Assembly: GCA_020435865.1 (NCBI GenBank) | Contig: JAGQYZ010000008.1 | Location: 1-5,593, forward strand | Direction of reading: 5' to 3' | Length of the DNA stretch: 5,593 bases | DNA from: Aequorivita sp. | GTDB taxonomy: Bacteria; Bacteroidota; Bacteroidia; Flavobacteriales; Flavobacteriaceae | Shown here: positions 1 to 5,593 of the stretch, piece after piece | Layout of the letters: each line of letters opens with the position of its first letter | How positions within the stretch are numbered: the stretch's first letter is position 1 | Translations under genes and position numbers: made by a program | Notes under the pieces: model-generated | Told to the model about the DNA's origin: nothing | Database searches by the model: none | What the model saw: only the letters and a program-made list of their open reading frames with translations

Positions 1-708
1 ATAATCGCCATAATCATGATTCCCCAAAATTGAAAAGACACCTTGTGGCGCTTTCAAGGTTGAAAAAAGAGCTTTCCAATCCTTCATTTCATCGACTATA
101 TTATTGACTAAGTCACCAGTGAATAGAATTACATCGCTTTGTTGCTGATTGATAAGGTTCACTGCATATTCCACTTTATTGTGGTTGTCAAAACTGCCGC
201 TATGTATATCACTTATTTGTGTAAGTGTAAAGCCATCAAATTCATCTGGAAGATCGTCAAATTCCAGCGCATATTTTAATACTTTATAATTGTATTTTCC
301 TTGAACCATTCCATAAATAAGTGATGCAAAAGGAATTGCGGCAATTCCCAAAGCAATAGTGCTGACAAACTTTCTTCGCGAAGGCATATAAAATGATTGA
401 TCGCTGCCAGCAACTTTCATAAAAATGCCGACAAAAAACCGAGCAGTATCTTCACCAAACATAAAGATGACGATCAATAGTTTTGGTACAAAAACAGCGA
501 GAAAAATTCCGAAGAAGTACATTTTTGGAGGTTCCATCATTTTTGACGAACCAAAAAAAGAAAGCTCATAAATCAACCCAGCTAAAACCGCAAGTGAAAT
601 AAAAACATATAAACCTTGCAACAACGGATTTTTTGTGAGTGTTTTTATAGCCTGAAAGGCATAAATATCAACAAGAATGTAAATAACAATAAAAATGAAC
701 CAGCGCAT
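1..708 (-). CDS. Membrane-anchored metallophosphoesterase (calcineurin-like, YkuE-type), 3' end outside window
   Basis: This frame is open for 236 codons from the ATG at 708-706 to the window edge, so the C terminus is missing. The N-terminal half is hydrophobic, with likely membrane segments at about residues 2-18, 32-51, 63-84 and 117-134. The second half starts a calcineurin-like phosphoesterase fold. SDIH (D167, H169) supplies the first metal ligands, TGDLVNN (D199) the bridging aspartate, and LGNHDYGD (N230, H231) the catalytic Asn-His pair. The later histidine motifs (GHxH type) fall outside the window. Family knowledge: such proteins are two-metal phosphohydrolases. The catalytic domain probably faces the periplasm, but its substrate is unknown. 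The segment before the last hydrophobic stretch is SRRKFVS, resembling a twin-arginine motif. The start is chosen because hydrophobic coding sequence begins directly at this ATG, and no SD sequence is present. The gene diverges from the GH92 pair, so a functional link is not implied. Family assignment is sure; substrate and topology are inferred. Confidence 0.93.
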   Translation of the reverse strand, partial: MRWFIFIVIYILVDIYAFQAIKTLTKNPLLQGLYVFISLAVLAGLIYELSFFGSSKMMEPPKMYFFGIFLAVFVPKLLIVIFMFGEDTARFFVGIFMKVAGSDQSFYMPSRRKFVSTIALGIAAIPFASLIYGMVQGKYNYKVLKYALEFDDLPDEFDGFTLTQISDIHSGSFDNHNKVEYAVNLINQQQSDVILFTGDLVNNIVDEMKDWKALFSTLKAPQGVFSILGNHDYGDY

Positions 709-735
709 AGATATAATAATTTTTAAAGGTAGTAA

Positions 736-753
736 GTTTCAAAAAATTGAAAC
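736..753. promoter_or_regulatory. Perfect inverted repeat in the divergent intergenic region (possible operator)
   Basis: GTTTCAA (736-742) and TTGAAAC (747-753) are exact reverse complements separated by AAAA. The dyad lies in the 99-bp region between the two divergent starts, 27 bp from the phosphoesterase ATG and 54 bp from the GH92 ATG. That is a suitable place for a regulator to act on either promoter. Alternatively it could form a small hairpin in a leader RNA. The rest of the intergenic region is AT-rich, with no clear gene and no clean Bacteroidota -33/-7 promoter (TTG / TAnnTTTG). The function is inference from position and symmetry only; a 7-bp dyad can occur by chance in AT-rich DNA. 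Confidence 0.3.
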
Positions 754-807
754 GTTCCTTCACTTTATTTTAACGGTTTTAGTATCTTTTCAAAATATTT
801 TTTTGAA

Positions 808-3735
808 ATGCGAAAACCCCTATCACTATTCTTTTTTCTTTTCTCTATTTTCTGTTTTTCTCAAGAAAATATTTCTACAGAAAAACTAACCAATTATGTA
901 AACACTTTCATTGGAACTGGTGGCCACGGGCATACCTATCCAGGCGCAACAATGCCGTTTGGGATGATGCAATTGAGCCCAGATACGCGTTTGGAAGGTT
1001 GGGATGGCTGTAGCGGATATCACTACAGCGACGAATATATCTACGGATTTTCGCATACACATTTAAGCGGGACAGGCATTAGCGATTATGGCGATGTGCT
1101 TTTAATGCCTTCAAATGCAATAAATTTCAACAACGGTGCTGATGGTAAAAACGGCTATCGCGCACATTTTTCGCACGAAAACGAAACTGCTTCTCCGGGT
1201 TATTACAAAGTTTTGTTGGATGAAATGAATATTGAAGTGGAACTCACAGTTTCAAAGAGAAGTGGCATTCATCATTACACCTTTCCGAAGAATTCAAAAC
1301 AAGTCGTCATTTTGGATCTCGAACATCGCGACAAGGTTTTGAGTTCAGAAATTAATATTATTTCCAATACCGAGATTTCTGGTCACCGTCATTCTGAAGC
1401 TTGGGCAAAAGACCAGCGACTTTTTTACAATATCCAATTTTCACGCGCTTATAAAAATGTAACTTATCTAAATGATAAAACAGACGGCGAAAAAGTAAAA
1501 GCTGCTTTTGAGTTTGACTCTTCTGAAAAAAACGAACTTTTTGTGATGGTGGGCATTTCAGCAGTTGATGAAGCCGGCGCGAAGAAAAATCTGGAAGCTG
1601 AAATTGGCAATAAGTCTTTTCAGCAAATAAAAACCGAAGCTGAAACTGCGTGGGAAAAACAACTGGAAAAAATAGTTGTTGAAACTTCAAACATAGACCA
1701 AAAAACCATTTTTTACAGCGCACTTTACCATACAATGATTGCTCCAAATTTGTATCAAGATGTTGATGGCCGTTACCGCGGAATGGATTTAAAAATCCAC
1801 CAGTCCAACGATTTTGAAAATTATACCGTTTTTTCACTTTGGGATACCTATCGTGCCGCACATCCACTTTATACAATAATTGAAAAAGAACGAACTACCC
1901 ATTTCATAAATTCGCTTTTGACGAAATATGACGATGGCGGAATCCTTCCAATCTGGCCATTGGCAGGTAATTACACTTGGTGTATGGTTGGCTATCACGC
2001 TGCGCCGGTAATTGCAGATGCCTTTTTAAAGGGAATTCGTGGTTTTGATTCCGAAGAAGCGCTACAAGCAATGAAGCACAGCGCGATGCAAGACAAATTG
2101 GGATTGAAAAGTTATAAGGAATTTGGTTTTATTCCCGTAGAAGATGAAAGCGAATCAGTATCAAAAACATTGGAATATGCCTATGATGATTGGACGATTG
2201 CACAAATGGCGAAAGCGATGGGGAAAATGGACGATTACAAACTGTTTTCTGAAAGGGCCCAGAATTACAAAAACGTATTTGATCCCGAAACCAAATTTAT
2301 GCGCGGGCGTTTCAGAAATACATGGTTTGCGCCTTTTGACCCATACGAAGTGAATTTCAACTACACCGAAGCAAATTCGTGGCAGTATAGTTTTTACGCT
2401 CCCCAAGATATTTCCGGCCTCATAAATTTAATGGGCGGAAAGGCAGGATTTGAAAATCAGCTCGATAATCTTTTTACTGCAAAAAAGGAAACTTCCGGTC
2501 GTGAGCAAGCCGATATTACCGGCCTCATTGGTCAGTACGCCCACGGAAATGAACCGAGCCACCATATGGCCTATCTCTATAATTTCGTTAACAAACCTGC
2601 AAAGACGCAGGAAAAAGTCCACCAAATTTTGAATGAAATGTACCAAAACGCACCCGACGGAATTTCGGGAAACGAGGATTGCGGGCAAATGAGCGCGTGG
2701 TATGTATTCAGTGCAATGGGCTTTTATCCGGTAACGCCAACGAGTAATCAATACATAATCGGAACACCTTTGTTTGAAAAGGCTACAATCAATTTGGAAG
2801 ACGGAAAAAAGTTTAAAATTGAAGCTGAAAATCTTTCTGATACAAACAAATATATAGCTTCCGTAAAACTGAACGGAAAAAATTTAAACCGAAGCTTTCT
2901 CAATCATTCTGAAATAATGGATGGTGGAAAATTAGTTTTTAAAATGACGGATAAACCTTCAACTTGGGCAACAAAAGATACAGAAATTCCAAAAACAGAA
3001 ATCACTAAAAATTTGATTCTTCCTGCACCATTTATTGCGAAAGGCGATGTTGCTTTTAAAAATAAAACTGAAATTTCGCTTGGAGTTGCTTCAGAAAATG
3101 CTGAAATTTTTTATTCTTTGAACAATTCAAAATTCAAAAAATACACTAACCCTTTTTCAATTTCCACAGAAACAGAATTTAAAACATATTCGAAAAAAGA
3201 CAATTCAAAAAGCGAAATTCTCGCTACACATTTCTACAAAATAGACCCTAACCTCAGCATAAAACTGGAAACCGAATACGCCAACCAATACAATGGTGGC
3301 GGCAACGATGCTTTGATTGATGGCGTTCACGGCGCAATCGATTTTAGAACAGGTGCCTGGCAGGGGTATCACGATAAAGATTTAAAGGCGACTGTGGATT
3401 TAGGCTCTTCAAAAGAAGTGAAGACCGTTTCAGTAAATTTTATGCAAGACCAACGTGCTTGGATTTTTTATCCTTCGGAAGTTTACTGTGCCGTTTCAGA
3501 AAATGGAATCGATTATACTGAATTGCCCATTCAAAAAATACATTCCGAAATACCTTCAGAAGATGCAGAAATAAAAACCATTAGATTCGAAATAAATAAG
3601 AATATTCAATACATAAAAATCAAAGCAAAAAACTTCGGCGACCTCCCGAAAGGACATTTGGGGTATGGCGGAAAGGCTTGGCTTTTTGTAGATGAAATAA
3701 GCCCCCTAACCCCCGAAGGGAAAACTAAAAACTGA
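808..3735 (+). CDS. Secreted GH92 family alpha-mannosidase with chitobiase-C-like and F5/8 type C (CBM32-like) modules
   Basis: This 975-residue protein is a Ca-dependent, inverting exo-alpha-mannosidase of family GH92. Residues 1-18 form a signal peptide (MRK, a Phe/Leu-rich core, probable cleavage CFS|QE). Residues about 27-270 form the N-terminal beta-sandwich, with the hallmark HTYPGATMPFG (42-52) and GFSHTHLSGTG. Residues about 292-725 form the (alpha/alpha)6 catalytic domain, with FSLWDTYRAAHP (W345-R349), WCMVGYHA, EYAYDDW, TEANSWQY, HGNEPSHH (579-586) and GNEDCGQMSAWY (N622-D624). By family comparison from memory (BT3990), E521 is the likely general acid and D624 the likely base. Residues about 738-811 resemble the chitobiase/hexosaminidase C-terminal domain (IFYSLNNSKFKKY). 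Residues about 818-964 resemble an F5/8 type C module (NALIDGVHG, RTGAWQGY, ATVDLG), probably glycan-binding. The last residues, SPLTPEGKTKN, come from a repeat-like sequence. No SD is seen. A second GH92 gene follows after 29 bp, so an operon is likely. Family is certain; linkage preference is open. Confidence 0.97.
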   Translation: MRKPLSLFFFLFSIFCFSQENISTEKLTNYVNTFIGTGGHGHTYPGATMPFGMMQLSPDTRLEGWDGCSGYHYSDEYIYGFSHTHLSGTGISDYGDVLLMPSNAINFNNGADGKNGYRAHFSHENETASPGYYKVLLDEMNIEVELTVSKRSGIHHYTFPKNSKQVVILDLEHRDKVLSSEINIISNTEISGHRHSEAWAKDQRLFYNIQFSRAYKNVTYLNDKTDGEKVKAAFEFDSSEKNELFVMVGISAVDEAGAKKNLEAEIGNKSFQQIKTEAETAWEKQLEKIVVETSNIDQKTIFYSALYHTMIAPNLYQDVDGRYRGMDLKIHQSNDFENYTVFSLWDTYRAAHPLYTIIEKERTTHFINSLLTKYDDGGILPIWPLAGNYTWCMVGYHAAPVIADAFLKGIRGFDSEEALQAMKHSAMQDKLGLKSYKEFGFIPVEDESESVSKTLEYAYDDWTIAQMAKAMGKMDDYKLFSERAQNYKNVFDPETKFMRGRFRNTWFAPFDPYEVNFNYTEANSWQYSFYAPQDISGLINLMGGKAGFENQLDNLFTAKKETSGREQADITGLIGQYAHGNEPSHHMAYLYNFVNKPAKTQEKVHQILNEMYQNAPDGISGNEDCGQMSAWYVFSAMGFYPVTPTSNQYIIGTPLFEKATINLEDGKKFKIEAENLSDTNKYIASVKLNGKNLNRSFLNHSEIMDGGKLVFKMTDKPSTWATKDTEIPKTEITKNLILPAPFIAKGDVAFKNKTEISLGVASENAEIFYSLNNSKFKKYTNPFSISTETEFKTYSKKDNSKSEILATHFYKIDPNLSIKLETEYANQYNGGGNDALIDGVHGAIDFRTGAWQGYHDKDLKATVDLGSSKEVKTVSVNFMQDQRAWIFYPSEVYCAVSENGIDYTELPIQKIHSEIPSEDAEIKTIRFEINKNIQYIKIKAKNFGDLPKGHLGYGGKAWLFVDEISPLTPEGKTKN
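3700..3732 (+). repeat. C-rich REP-like element overlapping the 3' end of the first GH92 gene
   Basis: CCCCCTAACCCCCGAAGGG (3702-3720) stands out sharply from its AT-rich surroundings. It resembles the dispersed CCCCCTAACCCCCGAAGGGGG sequences I recall at gene ends and between genes in many flavobacterial genomes. The GGG arm is shorter here than in the form I recall, so the hairpin stem is only CCC/GGG around GAA. The element is read in frame as the last 11 residues of the GH92 protein (S965-N975), and the stop codon follows at once. Only one copy is in the window, so repeat status rests on recall. The outer limits, especially the AT-rich right side, are approximate. Confidence 0.5.
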
Positions 3736-3764
3736 ACAGATAAATTCAAATTATAATTTTAAAA
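3736..3764 (+). other. Short AT-rich spacer between the two GH92 genes
   Basis: These 29 bases separate the TGA of the first GH92 gene from the ATG of the second. They contain no terminator-like GC stem and no Shine-Dalgarno sequence. The A-rich run directly before the ATG is the usual Bacteroidota style of leader. The shortness and lack of a terminator support co-transcription of the two mannosidase genes. Confidence 0.6.
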
Positions 3765-5593
3765 ATGCTTAAAAAACTGTTTTTTACCATTGCAATTTTA
3801 AGTTGCTTAAACACTTTCGCACAAACCACGGATTACACCCAATTCGTAAACCCATTTATCGGCACGGACAAGATGGGGCACACCTTTCCGGGTGCTACTG
3901 CTCCGTTCGGAATGGTACAATTGAGTCCGCAAACGAATGTACAAACGATGTATAAAGCCGATGGAAGCTACAACCCGAAAACCTATGAATACTGCGCAGG
4001 TTACCAATATGCGGATTCAACAATTATTGGGTTTTCACACACTAATTTCAGTGGGACTGGACATTCCGATTTGGGGGATTTTCTGGTAATGCCAACGGTT
4101 GGAAAATTAATTTTGGATCCGCTGAAAACCGAAAGCGGTGCAAAAGGATTTATTTCAACTTTCTCACACAAAAATGAAATGGCTTCGCCGGGTTATTATA
4201 AAGTGAAATTAGATGATTATAACATAACCGCAGAACTTACCGCCAGTGAGCGTGTGGGTTTTCATCAATACACGTTTCCGAAAAGTGATGAAGCACACAT
4301 CATTCTCGATATGGTTTACAACGTTTATGGTTATGACGATAAAAATGTTTGGACGTTCGTTCGCGTTGAAAATGATTCTACCGTAACGGGGTATCGACAA
4401 ACCCATGGTTGGGCTCGCACCAGAACAGTTTATTTTGCTATGGAATTTTCAAAACCCTTTAAAAGTTACGGTCATAAAAAATATGACAAAGCCAAATACA
4501 ACGGATTTTACAGAAAATTCAACGAAGCCGAAAATTTCCCCGAAATGGCAGGTAAGGAAATTCGGGCCTATTTCAATTTTGATACTGAGGAAAACGAAAA
4601 GATTGCAATAAAATTTGCGCTTTCATCGGTAAGTACGGAAGGTGCAATGAAAAATTTGAAAGCAGAAATTCCGCATTGGGATTTTGAAAAAACCAAAGCC
4701 GAAACCCAGCAAAAATGGAACAAAGAGCTTTCAAAAATTGAAGTGAAATCCATCACTCCCGAAGATAAAATCAGTTTTTACACCGCGCTTTATCACACAA
4801 TGCTTAGTCCCATAATTTATGAAGATGTTGATGGGAAATATCGCGGTTTGGACCAAAATACTCACACTTCCGATGGATTTACAAATTACACCATTTTTTC
4901 GCTGTGGGATACCTATCGGGCACTGCATCCGCTTTTCAATATAATCCACCCAAAGCGGAACAATGATATGATTAAAAGTATGCTCGCGCACCACGACCAA
5001 AGCGTACACAACATGCTTCCCATTTGGAGCCATTACGCCAATGAAAATTGGTGTATGATTGGTTATCACGCCACATCGGTGATTGCCGATGCGGTAGCGA
5101 AAAATGTGGGTGATTTCGATAAAAACCATGCTTTGGAAGCTGCAGTAAATACTTCAAACGTCGATTATTTTGATGGCGTAGGCGATTACAAAAAAATGGG
5201 GTTTGTGCCCGAGGACAAAAGCAGTTCGTCGGTTTCAAAAACCTTGGAATATGCTTATGACGATTGGTGCATTGCGCAAATCGCAAAAAGTGTTGGCAAT
5301 ACCGAAGTTGAAAAGGAATATCTGTCACGTTCAGAAAATTTCAAAAATTTGTACGACCCAAAAATTGGCTATATGCGACCAAAACTTAGCGATGGAAAAT
5401 TCAGAAAAGAATTTGATCCGCTGGATACACATGGCCAAGGTTTTATTGAAGGAAATGCCTGGAATTATGGGCTTTATGTGCCTCAAAATTTAGATGAAAT
5501 GGTACAAATGATGGGCGGAAAAGAACGTTTCAGCAAACATTTGGATTCTCTTTTCACAATGGAACTTGACGATAAATACATCGAAAAAAATGA
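3765..5593 (+). CDS. Second secreted GH92 family alpha-mannosidase, 3' end outside window
   Basis: The frame is open from the ATG at 3765 to the window edge: 609 complete codons plus two bases. Residues 1-19 (MLKKLFFTIAILSCLNTFA, then Q) form a signal peptide, so the enzyme is exported. GH92 hallmarks follow in order: GHTFPGATAPFGMVQ (38-52), CAGYQY, GFSHTNFSGTGHSD, FYTALYHT (from 338), FSLWDTYRALHP (W381-R385), LPIWSHYANENWCMIGYHA, EYAYDDW and IEGNAWNYGLYVPQ. E562 is the likely general acid by family comparison. The HGNEP and NED motifs with the probable base should lie just beyond the edge; catalytic GH92 proteins are usually about 740-780 residues, so roughly 130-170 are missing. Compared with its upstream neighbour it has about 12 extra residues between LSP and CAGY (residues 56-76), no Trp there, and EGNAWNY instead of EANSWQY. 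It is therefore a distant paralogue from another GH92 branch, not a recent duplicate. It is probably co-transcribed and acts on the same class of alpha-mannoside glycan. Linkage preference cannot be read here. Confidence 0.96.
   Translation, partial: MLKKLFFTIAILSCLNTFAQTTDYTQFVNPFIGTDKMGHTFPGATAPFGMVQLSPQTNVQTMYKADGSYNPKTYEYCAGYQYADSTIIGFSHTNFSGTGHSDLGDFLVMPTVGKLILDPLKTESGAKGFISTFSHKNEMASPGYYKVKLDDYNITAELTASERVGFHQYTFPKSDEAHIILDMVYNVYGYDDKNVWTFVRVENDSTVTGYRQTHGWARTRTVYFAMEFSKPFKSYGHKKYDKAKYNGFYRKFNEAENFPEMAGKEIRAYFNFDTEENEKIAIKFALSSVSTEGAMKNLKAEIPHWDFEKTKAETQQKWNKELSKIEVKSITPEDKISFYTALYHTMLSPIIYEDVDGKYRGLDQNTHTSDGFTNYTIFSLWDTYRALHPLFNIIHPKRNNDMIKSMLAHHDQSVHNMLPIWSHYANENWCMIGYHATSVIADAVAKNVGDFDKNHALEAAVNTSNVDYFDGVGDYKKMGFVPEDKSSSSVSKTLEYAYDDWCIAQIAKSVGNTEVEKEYLSRSENFKNLYDPKIGYMRPKLSDGKFRKEFDPLDTHGQGFIEGNAWNYGLYVPQNLDEMVQMMGGKERFSKHLDSLFTMELDDKYIEKN

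Noticed and set aside
747..790. Candidate Bacteroidota promoter for the GH92 operon (TTG at 747-749 with TATTTTAA at 766-773, or TATCTTTT at 783-790)
   Set aside because: TATTTTAA is a poor match to TAnnTTTG. TATCTTTT is closer but has no well-spaced TTG and would leave almost no leader before the ATG at 808. Neither is strong enough to annotate.
808..861. Possible lipoprotein signal in the first GH92 (IFC at residues 14-16)
   Set aside because: Phe directly before the Cys is not accepted in a lipobox. The CFS|QE site suits signal peptidase I.
695..889. 64-codon plus-strand frame spanning the divergent intergenic region
   Set aside because: It overlaps the phosphoesterase start on the opposite strand and the GH92 signal peptide in another frame. 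Its Phe/Ile-rich composition is what AT-rich non-coding DNA would give.
1358..1876. 172-codon open frame on the minus strand inside the first GH92 gene
   Set aside because: It lies wholly opposite a strongly supported GH92 coding region, has Phe/Gln/Arg/Lys-rich composition typical of antisense frames, and shows no recognisable domain. The same reasoning removes the other minus-strand frames within 2161-2751 and 3807-5328, and the plus-strand frames overlapping the two GH92 genes.
3748..3759. Perfect 12-bp palindrome AAATTATAATTT between the two GH92 genes
   Set aside because: It consists only of A and T in an AT-rich spacer, where such palindromes arise easily by chance. It has no GC stem to act as a terminator.
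3765..3821. Possible lipoprotein signal in the second GH92 (ILSC at residues 11-14)
   Set aside because: ILSC only loosely fits a lipobox. Hydrophobic sequence continues past the Cys to a good signal peptidase I site (TFA|Q), and the residues after Cys (LNTF) do not look like a Bacteroidota surface-export signal. A secreted protein is more likely, though SPase II processing is not excluded.

Overview
The window looks like a Bacteroidota chromosome fragment, most likely from the class Flavobacteriia. This rests on the AT-rich codon use, the absence of Shine-Dalgarno sequences (AT-rich leaders precede each start), the GH92 glycosidases carrying a chitobiase-C-like plus F5/8-type module, and the multi-membrane-segment metallophosphoesterase typical of that group. 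I cannot name the genus. I see no tRNA, rRNA, CRISPR array, transposase or phage gene.

Layout. Positions 1-708 (minus strand) hold the first 236 codons of a membrane-anchored calcineurin-like metallophosphoesterase, cut by the left edge of the window. Positions 709-807 are a 99-bp divergent intergenic region with a perfect 7+7-bp dyad. Positions 808-3735 (plus) hold a complete, secreted, 975-residue GH92 alpha-mannosidase with two accessory C-terminal modules. Its last 11 codons lie in a C-rich sequence resembling a dispersed flavobacterial repeat. Positions 3736-3764 are a 29-bp AT-rich gap. Positions 3765-5593 (plus) hold a second, clearly different, secreted GH92 enzyme, cut by the right edge before its last catalytic motifs.

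The two GH92 genes are co-directional and almost certainly co-transcribed. GH92 enzymes are calcium-dependent exo-alpha-mannosidases, so the pair probably trims mannose from alpha-mannoside glycans (high-mannose N-glycans or mannan) outside the cytoplasm. The two differ in the loop and active-site segments that set linkage preference, which suggests complementary rather than redundant roles. This is part of what is normally a larger polysaccharide-utilisation or glycoprotein-degrading locus, but no SusC/SusD pair or regulator is in the window. The divergent phosphoesterase need not be related to mannan use.

Nothing here amounts to a wholly new system. The points most worth a second look are the repeat-derived C terminus of the first GH92, the +1-subsite residues that differ between the two enzymes, an internal twin-arginine-like motif in the phosphoesterase, and the dyad between the divergent genes.
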